Of a stretch of 64,000 nucleotides of DNA, positions 53,001 through 59,975 are shown piece by piece. Numbering within the stretch: the stretch's first letter is position 1; each line of letters starts with the position of its first letter. Below the pieces are notes generated by a model. That model was given only the letters and a program-made list of their open reading frames with translations. It did no database searches and was not told the DNA's origin. Origin of the DNA: Luidia sarsii (lineage: Eukaryota > Echinodermata > Asteroidea > Paxillosida > Luidiidae); NCBI GenBank assembly GCA_949987565.1, contig OX465109.1, positions 8,720,163 through 8,784,162 of the forward strand. The letters run 5' to 3'. The position numbers and the translations under genes are program-made.

Positions 53001-55938
53001 CTATTTGAATTGGTTTTGGAAAAAAGAAAAGAAAAAAAAAGGGACTTTTTTCAAGAATTCCGAGTCAGGTTTTCCAATTTGTTTTGAGATTCATTTGTAC
53101 CCTGTTGGAAATGGGATTGACGCAGCAACAGCAGAGAAAAAATAATTGCCTCAGTTCTGCCATGCCTCAATGCAGGCCCCTCCCCTTAATGAGCCTCTAA
53201 CAACTGCCGAGCTTCTGATCTGAAATTTATGATTTGCAGCGGCCAGTTTTCCCATCAGGGACCGACCTCCCCTCCCGTCCTCTCCTCTCCTTCCCCCCAG
53301 CTCAACTCCCGCGGTGTTAATGGTAATCACGGTGAGGGAATGGGCCGTCATGAGCTGCTGGTAGTCTTCACAGATTTCGGGAGCGGACATTGTGCGCTGT
53401 GTGCCCCAGCTGCGTTGCAAGAGTAATTTGGGCCTGCATATTGTTATTGCAATGATGTCCCCCGATATTGTGGCTGGCTGTGTTACTCTGATGGGTGTCA
53501 TTACCTCGACATGTGCAGCAGTAGTACAGCCTTAAGAATAGTTGACTCAATACTGAGTAGGCCCTATGCTGCCTAAGATGAATTGTTAGAAATCCCATTC
53601 AATCATAACATTCAACTCAATCTCAATTCAATCATAACATTCACTTCAATCTCCCTAATCATTCCATTCTGTACAGGGCATAGATTCTCTTGGCCATCAG
53701 AAAGATGCCGTCCGCCTCAGCAGGAAGAAACTGTGGATTAAGCGTCTCCGCACTATACAACCTCATGGCCTTAATATTCAGGAAGGGAATGACTAATCCT
53801 CACCTCATTAACACCTCTTTTCTTCATCATCCCTGTAGCTTTCTCCTTTGATCTCCTACCTCCCTCCTGTCCTTTTGATCCTCCCTACCCTTTTGTTTGT
53901 TTTCCCCAGTCTCCCCTCCCTCCGTGTACACTGTACGTCTGCATCCTACTCCCTTCCCTTTGTCATGTGTGTCAGGACTTTCCTTCCCCTGACTGTCTAC
54001 ATGTATGTTTGTCCTTGTCACTTTGCCTTTGAGAACGGTCCTGCTAGCATGGCTAGGATCGAAACGTCAAGCCCTCTAATTTTTGAGATTGATGTACATG
54101 TATTGCAAGCCATTTTAGTCAGTGAGCAGTTTTCCACAGTTTTTGTATAAAAATCATTTATAACAAGTAACCTACAGTAGACAGTAAAGTAACCTAAAAA
54201 TGGGAAGAGTTACCATCGTCTCTGTGCTTTTTACCAAAATATATCCAGTGGAAATGCGGCTCACGTGTACATCTACACGTACACCCACCTATGTATGTAT
54301 ATGTCTAAACATACGTACAGTACATACATACATTAACCTTGTAACTGACACTGCATTGCCTCTCGATACACATCCCTGGTTTTAAATCGCCTGACATTTT
54401 TCTATTTTAATCCCACACATTTTTCCATTAGTATCGGTCGCTAATCAATTTGTAGAGTAGCCTCAATCTGCGCTGCATGTAGGTCAGCATTTGAACCCTC
54501 GCAAAACGTATATGGAGCTCAAAACCGGTAAACCCATCTTTACTTGTCTGTTTAACCGCATGTACGCGTACGTGTACCCAGACGGACTGCAGCGGATTTA
54601 CAGCGCAAGTAATTAATTTTGCCTTTGAGACACAGGAGAGAACACTCAGGAAAGTAGACTGTACATGTATGTAGCCTGCACTTTGGATAAGGGCGGGCAC
54701 AATCCACCTGCCAGTCCACATGCAGCGTCAAGTACGTCAGGCAAAAATGTAATAAAAAGCGCCGTGATTGGAAATGCTTGAAGAAATTTGATGTTTCTGC
54801 CAATAGAAATTATTTAAAGCGGTTCATTCAAGTACCGGTACCTGTACATGTACAGTGCAGCTACCGGTACGCACTCAAAAATGCATATTGTACAATGTAC
54901 TTGTTCGATTGAAAACCAAAACAAACTATTGAGACAGAACAAAGTTAAGATGAACAAAGAAGTGAGTACAATTTTGAAAAAAAATAATAATAAATTCAGA
55001 ACTAGAACAGTTGCAGATCTCCGCCAAGCACCATTTACTGCAATTGTGAACGTACATTTCAAGGTGATACAGAATCCAGGATTTGATTCATTTCATCAGT
55101 CATCACCCCAAAAAAGATAAATCGCCAAGGGAATCACCTTGAGCCAGTGCAAATACTGTCATACACTACTGTAGACATGTCAGGACGATCCAATCCTAGG
55201 AGACTGACCATTAAGGGTAAATGGTCATCTATGAAATTTAATTGACTTGACAACAAATCTTTGGGTTTTTTTTCTTCTGAACTACGAGTGTAGTTTTAAC
55301 ACAAGTGTTATTAAACCAAGTTATCCAATTTTCAGAGCATTTTTTTTCTCTGAGACATTATATGACTGATCGAATAACTGAACCTTTGAATCACAGTCGA
55401 CCTTGCGATTCCCACTTATATACTGATTATGCTGTCTGCCTTTGTCCTCACCTCTATGCCTTTGACAAAGGCCCTGCTAGGATGAAACATCGGTCCCTCA
55501 ATTTTTTGGAGACGTGGTATTTGGTTCATCGAACTCAGTAAACAGTTTGTACCATTTTTTACTGTTATGATTTCCTGATCTGAGAGCTGAGGATCACGGA
55601 ACTAATGGTTTGACGATTGGGAAAGGCCGGCTTTTTACGGCACTCCGGCAGTGATTTGTCTCTCTCCCGTCTTCCCTGACACTCTCTCTCTCTCCCTATC
55701 TCTCTCTCTCTTCTGCGTTCGCTCTGACAGATTTTCTCGGGAAGAAACTGGACAGGTACGTCCGGGGCTTGTCCGTGCCCACACACGTGGAGCGCATGGG
55801 CAAACGCAGTGGTCTGATACGCGCACGGCTCCGGGGTGCGTCCGTTGCCAAGGGAGACGTCCTGACCTTTCTCGACGCCCACATAGAATGCACGGAAGGA
55901 TGGCTGCCCCCATTACTTGCGCGGATTCACGGAGATAA
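29119..55938 (+). CDS. GALNT1/13: Polypeptide N-acetylgalactosaminyltransferase (GALNT1/GALNT13 type), 5' part
   Basis: Four exons, 29119-29272, 43824-44022, 46138-46310 and 55731-55938, join in phase (1, 2, 1, then out in 2) into 244 residues. This is somewhat under half of a family member (about 560). The enzyme starts mucin-type O-glycosylation by moving GalNAc from UDP-GalNAc to Ser/Thr in the Golgi. Visible parts are a type II anchor, the stem, and the start of the GT-A domain with [42 protein letters not shown] and the DxH metal site in [28 protein letters not shown] and NRSLPDVR are hallmarks of GALNT1 and GALNT13, so I read it as the pre-duplication relative of that pair. The remaining catalytic exons and the ricin-type lectin domain must lie beyond 64000. 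Intron 1 is 14.5 kb and full of ACATGT repeats. Confidence 0.93.
29340..29740. repeat. SINE-like element: inverted tail fragment plus tRNA-headed copy
   Basis: The 72-nt head at 29539-29610 has AGCTCGG/CCGAGCT acceptor arms, a GTC/GAC D stem and a perfect 5-bp T arm (GCGGG TTCAAAT CCCGC), but a mispaired anticodon stem. Its body follows (GGCACCGGGCAAGGCAATGA, CATTCTCCTCGATGCAAACA). Upstream, 29345-29440 carries an inverted copy of body sequence (AATGAGGTTGTGCCC, AGTGCTTTGCCCGGTGCCTG) meeting the palindrome GGCAGCTCGAGCTGCC. Confidence 0.7.
30578..30985 (+). mobile_element. ACAACATTGG-end element, third copy
   Basis: AACATTGGGAAGATAGGAAA, CATGATAGAATCCTCATGTT, AGAAATCTTCACTCAAACAT, CTCGCGAGTAATAAACTACT and GTGGCAATCTTTTGACCATG occur in family order, ending ATAGGGCCTTTAGG. 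ACATGTAC tracts have grown inside it. Confidence 0.65.
34509..34977. mobile_element. Possible hAT-like non-autonomous element (AAAAAGTCTTAAA ends)
   Basis: It opens GTGTCCGTGGGTCTTTAAAA followed by AGTCTTAAAAAGTCTTAAA, and closes AAAAAGTCTTAAATTTTAAT then TGCAACCTGCAGATAC. AGTCTTAAA-type ends of this sort occur in short hAT-related elements of other animals. There are no coding frames, and the ends are not perfectly inverted. Confidence 0.4.
36362..36560. repeat. Mixed fragments of two dispersed families
   Basis: AGGGCCATTCCCGCTACAAA and TGAATCGCGATTCAATAACT belong to the GCGATT family. Between them GGGCCCACTAATTTTTGAGA and AATTTTGGTCAGTAAGCAGT match the 3' part of the GAAACGTC family, so one element appears inserted in the other. 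Confidence 0.5.
36923..37150 (+). CDS. Unassigned open frame of about 75 codons
   Basis: A frame reads [20 protein letters not shown], then [20 protein letters not shown] and [17 protein letters not shown]. It lacks the ACATGT ladder composition of its neighbours and has protein-like residue use. I do not recognise it, and it has no clear splice sites. It could be a decayed retrocopy or chance. Confidence 0.15.
37345..37419 (+). repeat. Left remnant of the AATTGAGCTGTGGCC satellite
   Basis: CAAATTGAGCTTTGGCCCTG, TGGCCAAATGGCAGTTGGAA and TTGAAGGCCATCATA match the array resuming at 39486, and are separated from it by the 2066-bp element at 37420-39485. Confidence 0.9.
37420..39485. mobile_element. 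2066-bp inverted-repeat element inserted in a satellite, ATA target duplication
   Basis: The left end is TACCCTTTTCCCACTACAAA and the right end, inverted, is TACCCCTTTCCCACTACGCA. The flanks GCCATCATA on the left and ATACAGTATCTGG on the right rebuild the satellite word GCCATCATACAGTATCTGG if one ATA is removed, so ATA is the 3-bp duplication. Inside, blocks of CCCCGGG, CGGGGTTCG and further TTTCCCACTACA words (37587-37600, 39246-39260, 39370-39390) suggest a smaller nested relative near the right end. No transposase was recognised. The interior also includes an ACATGT cluster at 38745-38870. Confidence 0.85.
39486..40612 (+). repeat. About 90-bp satellite, 12-13 copies
   Basis: The unit carries CCAATTGAGCTGTGGCCCTG, TGGCCAAATGGCAGTTGGAA, TGGTCTTGGGCCAGTTGAAG and GCCATCATACAGTATCTGGA. 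Small indels (an extra GGCCCTGT, TTAA, CTCC) mark individual copies. Antisense frames such as [10 protein letters not shown] are repeat artefacts. Confidence 0.95.
42677..42768. repeat. Head-to-head GAAACGTC-family copies forming a palindrome
   Basis: ACATTTCGATCCTACAGTGT and GGGACCTTTCTCAAAGG on the left face CCTTTGAGAAAGATCCTGCT and ACAGGATTGAAACTTCAGGC on the right. The centre is AAAGGCCTTTGAG, so two inverted copies meet there. Confidence 0.75.
43824..44022 (+). CDS. GALNT1/13: GALNT exon 2: stem region
   Basis: The acceptor CTCTTCAG (43816-43823) follows a T-rich tract, and the donor GTAAGC is at 44023. The first two bases complete an Arg codon; it then reads [60 protein letters not shown] and DVRMDG. 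The first 15 or so residues are poorly conserved, the rest strongly. Confidence 0.95.
44110..44466. mobile_element. Inverted-repeat element, CCCCTAnnnACAACATTGGT ends
   Basis: The left end is AAACCCCTAGGTACACAACA and the right end, inverted, is AAAAGCCCCTACACAACATT. It is about 355 bp and starts within the intron after GALNT exon 2. The interior (TGAAAATTTCAGCTCAATCC, CCAACCGAATCTCGAGAAAA, GCGAAAATGCAGCTTTCAAC) recurs inverted at 59040-59335. Its ends resemble those of the element at 21654-22037 although the interiors differ. Confidence 0.75.
45461..45562. repeat. Imperfect foldback, AACCTAACAAAATCCAAC
   Basis: AACCTAACAAAATCCAAC on the left is answered by GTTGGATTTTGCTAGGTTAGG on the right, and by a second partial copy, GTTGGATTCTGTGAGGTTAG, in the middle. 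Confidence 0.75.
45640..45760 (-). repeat. GAAACGTC-family copy, reverse
   Basis: GGCCTGACATTTTGATCCTA, GCAGAACCTTTCTCAGAGGC and GGAAGGAAGTGGATACTGAT match the reverse copy at 59825-59965. Confidence 0.55.
45890..46035 (+). repeat. SINE-like element (GTTCAAATCCCGGTCCAGTC) just before GALNT exon 3
   Basis: CATCTGAGCTATACAGGTTC, AAATCCCGGTCCAGTCAAAG, TTTTCTTTGACAATTTTTTC and AATTTGTTCAAAAGTTCCCA match the tails at 600-650 and 52215-52270. It ends about 100 bases before the exon acceptor. Confidence 0.65.
46138..46310 (+). CDS. GALNT1/13: GALNT exon 3: start of the GT-A catalytic domain
   Basis: The acceptor is TCGGCAG ending at 46137 and the donor is GTGAGAC at 46311. It reads [68 protein letters not shown] and VDDASER belong to the nucleotide-sugar-binding fold and are near-invariant in the family. 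Confidence 0.96.
46486..46735 (-). mobile_element. GCGATT-family element, reverse copy in the GALNT intron
   Basis: ATAGGGTCATTTCCACAGTC, CCGCGATTATTTGGATCGCG, AACGTGATTATAAGTGGGAT and TGAATCGCGATTTGGACTCC are the inverse order of the copy at 20540-20757. Confidence 0.65.
47655..48147 (+). mobile_element. ACAACATTGG-end element with internal duplication
   Basis: GGCCCAATACAACATTGGGA starts the copy. The block TTTCC..TCTAATTTAC, GGTCATGATAGAATCCTCAT, GAAATCTTCACTCAAACAT occurs twice (47697-47826 and 47836-47942), then continues to AACTGTGGCAACCGTTTGAC and AAGGCCTTTAAG. Confidence 0.7.
48148..49490. other. GALNT intron, nothing recognised
   Basis: I see no exon-like frame, array or element with supportable ends. 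A somewhat GC-rich patch at 48850-49160 has frames on both strands without recognisable similarity. Confidence 0.4.
49491..50285. repeat. About 790-bp CT/CCT polypyrimidine tract
   Basis: Almost uninterrupted CT, CCT and CCCT units with rare purines, including CTCTCCCTC blocks of period 9-10 at 49805-49900 and 50120-50280. One strand is nearly all pyrimidine, giving long Ser/Leu/Pro frames on + and Arg/Glu/Gly frames on -, none genuine. It lies in the intron between GALNT exons 3 and 4. Confidence 0.97.
50742..51069. repeat. 28-bp tandem array, about 12 copies
   Basis: The unit GAATAAGTGGAAATAATGTG plus TGACCCGA repeats head to tail with small changes (one copy shortened near 50940). The - strand frame reading [20 protein letters not shown] ladders is a by-product. 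Confidence 0.95.
51315..51617 (+). CDS. Unassigned 100-codon open frame
   Basis: An ATG-to-stop frame of ordinary composition reads [20 protein letters not shown], later [20 protein letters not shown] and [17 protein letters not shown]. It starts just after the right end of a GCGATT-family element (CGGCCCTATTG). No family is recognised. It could be chance, a pseudogene fragment, or an unrelated exon inside the GALNT intron. Confidence 0.2.
   Translation: MSQKKRQRPKMPLNVLGTCSGVEFFTTGQSGGNTGELPVDMCCNGISNKKGNKSNHRKCLDFTLENEKCVEILEAQEASPTGCMSRMLDLAGNSDVSFPL
51870..52030 (-). repeat. SINE-like element, reverse copy with tRNA-like head
   Basis: Read on the - strand: a 5' leader (CTGGTGCCTCCACCCCGGCA, AAGACT), then GGGCTGGATAGCTCAGATGA, AAGAGTACAGATGCACAAAA, CCAGAGGTCTCGGGTTCAAA and TCCCTGTCCAGTC. 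The leader also occurs at 507-531 on the + strand upstream of another GTTCAAATCCCGGTCCAGTC, so the leader belongs to the element. Confidence 0.65.
52195..52300 (+). repeat. SINE-like tail copy
   Basis: CAGAGGTCTTGGGTTGAGAT, CCCCGGTCCAGTCAGAGTTT and TCTTTGCCAATTTGTTCAAA match the other members. Only the B-box side and the tail are retained. Confidence 0.55.
52810..53115. repeat. Direct duplication of about 180 bp
   Basis: CGTTTTTGTCTATTTGAATT... (from 52798) and CATTTTTGTCTATTTGAATT... (from 52990) start two similar segments. Both continue through TTTTTCAAGAATTC, CAGTC, TTTTCCAATTTGTTTTGAG and ATTCATTTGTA to a GGAAACGGGAT or GGAAATGGGAT word. AGTAAGCAGTTGGCAAC precedes both. Confidence 0.8.
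53935..54140 (+). repeat. GAAACGTC dispersed family, most complete copy
   Basis: In order: CATGTGTGTCAGGACTTTCC, CCCTGACTGTCTACATGTAT, TGTCCTTGTCACTTTGCCTT, TGAGAACGGTCCTGCTAGCA, GGATCGAAACGTCAAGCCCT, CTAATTTTTGAGATTGATG and TTTTAGTCAGTGAGCAGTTT. Other copies: 18120-18170, 21225-21310, 23600-23730, 36395-36480, 42677-42768, 45640-45760, 55436-55560, 59812-59975 and 62895-62960. It is non-coding. Confidence 0.75.
55436..55560 (+). repeat. GAAACGTC-family copy before GALNT exon 4
   Basis: CTGCCTTTGTCCTCACCTCT, GCCTTTGACAAAGGCCCTGC, TAGGATGAAACATCGGTCCC, TCAATTTTTTGGAGACG and TCAGTAAACAGTTTGTACCA occur in family order. Confidence 0.65.
55731..55938 (+). CDS. GALNT1/13: GALNT exon 4: DxH metal-binding exon
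   Basis: The acceptor CTCTGACAG ends at 55730 after a CT run, and the donor GTAAGTGG is at 55939. With the carried-over G it reads [60 protein letters not shown] and [12 protein letters not shown] is the DxH motif that binds Mn2+ and UDP. Family members usually have CECT where this has IECT. It exits in phase 2. Confidence 0.95.
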
Positions 55939-56012
55939 GTAAGTGGCCATCAATGTTGAACACGCTTTTTTTTTTAACCTTTTTTTTTTACCAGTAGTAG
56001 GCCTTTAAGGGA

Positions 56013-56830
56013 CCTACATGTAGTTACATGTACGTGTAGGTCAGGTTCCCTTAGTGGCCTGCTACTGGTATCCTGGTAACCCGTATACCAGGACGAACAG
56101 TATGACAGAACAGTACAGACAGTATGGGTAACCGGAATACCAGTAGCAGGCTTCTAAGGGACCTTGTTACATGTAGGTCAGGTTCCCTTATAGGCCTGCT
56201 ACTGGTATTCCGGTAACCCGTATAGGCGTATACCAGTACAGTCACACAGTACAGACAGTATGGGTTACCGGAATACCAGTAGCAGGCTTCTAAGGGAGCT
56301 ACATGTAGTTAGGTGAGGTTCCCTTAGTGTCCTGCTACTGGTATCCTGGTAACCCGTATACCAGTACAGTCACACAGTTCAGACAGGATACCAGTAGCAG
56401 TCCTCTAAGGGACCTACCTTGTAGGTCAGGTTGCCTTAGGCCGTTTACGAAATGAAGGCTTAGGCTCGGGCTTAGGCTTCGGTCATATTTTTTACTCGTT
56501 ATGATATCACAAGCATCTAAAAAACAAGCATTTGGTCCCAGTTTCTTTGCGATTACTCTGTACATATCAAGCCTATAGACCTTCAAATTCGGAATCAAAC
56601 CACAACCTGGATTTTTTTTAATTTTTTGTCAGACGGAGACGAAGCCTCAGCCCGAGCCTTCATTTCGAAAATGGCCTTAGAGGCCTGCTACTGGTATCCC
56701 GGTAACCCGGTAACCCGTTTACCAGTACATTCACACAGTACAGACAGTACAGGTTACCGGGATACCAGTAGCAGGCTTCTAAGGGACCTACAATGTAGTT
56801 AGGTCATGTTCCCTCATGGAGAAATCCGGT
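56013..56830. repeat. Array of palindromic units (CTGCTACTGGTATCC...GGATACCAGTAGCAG)
   Basis: Four to five units each hold TTCCCTTAGTGGCCTGCTAC, TGGTATCCTGGTAACCCGTA, a middle ACACAGTACAGACAGTA, then GGTTACCGGAATACCAGTAG and CAGGCTTCTAAGGGA. Each unit folds on itself. The spacers repeat CCTACATGTAGTTAGGTCAGG. One unit is interrupted by the element at 56439-56676. Confidence 0.92.
56439..56676. mobile_element. 238-bp MITE with TTA target duplication (PIF/Harbinger-like)
   Basis: The ends are GGCCGTTTACGAAATGAAGG on the left and, inverted, GGCCATTTTCGAAATGAAGG on the right. TTA at 56436-56438 and 56677-56679 flanks it, and removing the element plus one TTA restores the CCTTAGAGGCCTGC word of the host unit. 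A 3-bp TTA duplication and short inverted ends fit non-autonomous PIF/Harbinger elements. There is no coding frame. Confidence 0.85.
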
Positions 56831-58960
56831 GAGGGGGATAGCTAAACGGTTACCCTGGTCCAGCTAAGGACATTGGCTCTTGACAGCGGCCATCCAGCTC
56901 CATTTTCTATTTGAAGCCTGCTGCCTTGCATGATGGTCTCGACTGACCCAAAGCTACGGTAGGCCCAGCGCTGAAAACTGTGGTTGGCTTCAGGAAGGGC
57001 ATCCGGCAATTTGCAATTTTGCTCTCACCAAATCCTTACTTTGATGGCAAATGAGATTACGGTGAGTGCGAGGTGAATCCGGCCATCCCCGTTAACGCGG
57101 ACAAAGCTCGATTCTGCTGCTTTTTCATGACCTTACGTTTGGACCACAACTGGAGATTTCTACGTGACCTAGGATGGACTAGGATTAGGATCAGATGAGA
57201 TCGGGGCAGTAGCTCTGGAAGTCAGGCGGGCTTTAGATGATGGAGACAGGAGGGAAGCAAGATTGACAGCGAACAGAAGGAAGTTTTTTTTTTTTTTGCA
57301 GTAGACTTGGATCAAAGAAGGGGGACAACAAAAGTGAAATATTGAAGGAATAGAAGAACATGAAATGGCTGATAACAATGTACATGTAGTTAAGCTGTAG
57401 AATATATAAGGCAATTTGTTTACTTTAGGACTTAGTCAGTGAAGCAGCATTTCCAATAGACTTTTTTTTTGGGGGGGCGGCTTAAAGCAATAAACTCATG
57501 AGACAGTGGTTAATTTTCCCATTTTCAAGTCAGGTGGTAGAGGCTCTTTAAACCTAACCACAGCATTTCTTAAATTTCCCGGTAAATTTATTGGATTCTT
57601 TGCTGTCGTCGCGGTTGCTTTTTCCCATTTCTCAAAGTCCAGTGGAAAGGCGGCTGAATGTTTTCCAATCTTATCTTGCTCCAGTCCGGTATTTTTTTTC
57701 CAATGCTATTTTCATAAGCCGGGCAGATTACATCGATAACGGGAATGTCTACATGCACATGTACACAGTTCCATGTTGCCCGTCCCGGCCCGCGTTATCT
57801 CCCTGCCGTATCCATGTACACGTGTACGTGTCGCCTGCAGCCTCGCTATCCTTGCCCTTGTAAAAGACACGGGAGCCGAGCCAGGATCTTATCTCCGTCC
57901 CTCCGTGTTCATTGGCCCTGACGGTAATCTTGTTTTGGCAAATTCCCCTCCGGATTTGCTCTCCCCGCAGTTTACATGCTCGGTCTACCACTCCCAACTC
58001 CCACCCCCCCCCTTCAATATGAATGGCGTCAGACTGCCAGGCCCGACAAACCCTATAGTATCTTTTGACTCGCCCAAAAGTTAATAACCTCCCTCTATCA
58101 AGGCGATCAGGCGAGAGTCAATTCGCATGTATCGGAAATCCGCGGTTTATTCCGAGACGCCATCAACCGTTTTAAAATGATATGGGAGAGTACAATAATG
58201 ATATATGCCCGGTGACTCTCGGCCTAGATGCAGTGTATAATGATGCACTCTGTAATGGAACATGCCACTATGCTGGGAAATTTCATGTGATACCAATGCT
58301 TAGGGGAAAAAAAAAACCAAGCCCTCACCAGGCGGCAGGCATGGTCGGTAAGAGGAAAAGCCGGTAATCGAGTTTGACGCAGATGACTCGTAATGGGGCT
58401 TCATAGCGCAGACCACCGGTGCCCTGCTGCAATTTACTGTAGTAACCAATTTCTCTTCGTTTTTTTTTGTGTGTGTGGTCATACATGTATTTGTTTTCCA
58501 CTTTTCTGGTCTTCATCTCATCTCAGCTCATGAATTACTGCACGGGCTTTAAAAAAAAGAAAAAAAAAAGATACAGAATACCGACTCCCGCCGTAGAGGA
58601 GATTTGTTTGCTTTTCAGGGCTGGCTTCTGTCGGTTTAGTCGAGGCCGCTGGGGAACATCCCCGTCATCCAAGCTGGATACTTACAGGGGGGGGGGGGGC
58701 TTGGGAAGGAAAGCGTTTTGCTTGTTTACTTTGGCGTTGCCGGATGAGTCCACAGCTGTGTACAACTCAATCATCCGAGAGCCTCTTTCAGTTTGCCAAC
58801 TGTGGATCTGGTTTTTGTGAGTTGCGGCCCCCCAACTGCGCTGTAGTCACGGTAACTGCTCGGTTGCTATTTGGACTGAATGGGATGTCAAATGTAGCAA
58901 ATGGCACAGTGCACACTTACTTGAAAGTGCAATTTTTTATGTGAAATAAAATACAGCAAA
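56831..58960. other. GALNT intron, mostly unassigned
   Basis: A diverged CACTGGACTT-type fragment lies at 57515-57655 (TTCCCGGTAAATTTATTGG, AAAGTCCAGTGGAAAGGCGG). T10-G7 is at 57462-57478. No exon is recognised. Confidence 0.45.
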
Positions 58961-58967
58961 GTAGATC

Positions 58968-59655
58968 AGGGCTCGACCTTAGCACTAGCCCGACGGTCAT
59001 TGTCTAGTAAAAACAGCTGCGGGCTAGTAAAATATCCCACTTCAAACCTCGCTCTGAAATATTTCTGCCTGAAATGCTGTATTTTGGGAGAAAGGAGAAA
59101 AAAAAATAGTTTACGTCTCACCGAGATCAACTATTTTTCGGACCAGTACGTCGTTGAATGCTGCATTTTTGCGAAACAAATAAGCGGTTTTCACGATTTT
59201 CTCAAGACTCGGTTGGCGGATTGAGGTGAAATTTTCTCAGGTGTGCTATTTCATGCAAATGTTAGATCAGACAACGTATGGATGTTATTCTTTGACCTCG
59301 ACCAATGTTGTGTAGTGGCTTTAAGGCCACTGCTCCTCAATATAATCATGGTATAACAAGCCTCACGCTTAATTTCTTTTTTAACTAGCCCACCGGGCTA
59401 GTAAATTGAGTTTTTTGCTAGCCCGCAGCAAGTTGTACTAGCACTGTATAATTGATATTGAATTTAACACAAGAATATTAGGTCAAGCAAAACAAATTAA
59501 GTTTCTACTTTCCCGCCCGCATCGTTTTTTGCCGCCTAACCGACCGCTGTCTACTTTTTACTAGTCCCTCGGGCTAGCAAAGTGGGTCATTTTACTAGCC
59601 CGCAGTTGTTTTTACTAGACAATGACCGCCGGGCTAGTGCTAAAGTCGAGCCCTG
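58968..59655. mobile_element. 688-bp element with about 65-bp inverted ends, containing another element
   Basis: The left end AGGGCTCGACCTTAGCACTA, GCCCGACGGTCATTGTCTAG, TAAAAACAGCTGCGGGCTAG is matched inverted at 59593-59655 (CTAGCCCGCAGTTGTTTTTA, CTAGACAATGACCGCCGGGC, TAGTGCTAAAGTCGAGCCCT). An interior part, 59040-59335, is an inverted relative of the element at 44110-44466. Additional partial copies of the end (CTAGCCCACCGGGCTAG) sit at 59392-59410 and 59560-59580. No clear target duplication is visible. Confidence 0.85.
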
Positions 59656-59811
59656 TATAATAAAGACTCTACACCCCTGTACATGTACATGTACGTTCAT
59701 CCAACTCCAGGTTTACTTGTTTTTCCAAAATTGGGGCACACAAGCTTTTGCCTATGCCAGTGCCACCTTATGGATTTACTTGAAGAACATTTTTAATACA
59801 AAAACTGTTAG

Positions 59812-59975
59812 AGGGCCTGACATAAATCTCAAACATTAGAGGGCCTGACGTTTGGATCCTAGCAGGACCTTTCTCAAAGGCAAAGTGACGAGGACATACA
59901 CAGACAGTCAGGGGAAGGAAAGCCCTGACACACATAACAGAGGGAAGGGAGTGGGATGCAGATGTACACCAAAGG
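59812..59975 (-). repeat. GAAACGTC-family copy, reverse, long
   Basis: GAGGGCCTGACGTTTGGATC, CTAGCAGGACCTTTCTCAAA, GGCAAAGTGACGAGGACA, CAGTCAGGGGAAGGAAAGCC and CTGACACACATAACAG are the inverse of the copy at 53935. AGAGGGCCTGAC occurs twice at its edge (59810 and 59838). Confidence 0.7.

Noticed and set aside
53935..54140. A genuine hammerhead ribozyme
   Set aside because: Only a GAAAC-type half resembling the core is visible. The CTGATGA strand is missing in every copy I read, so I keep it as a speculation only.
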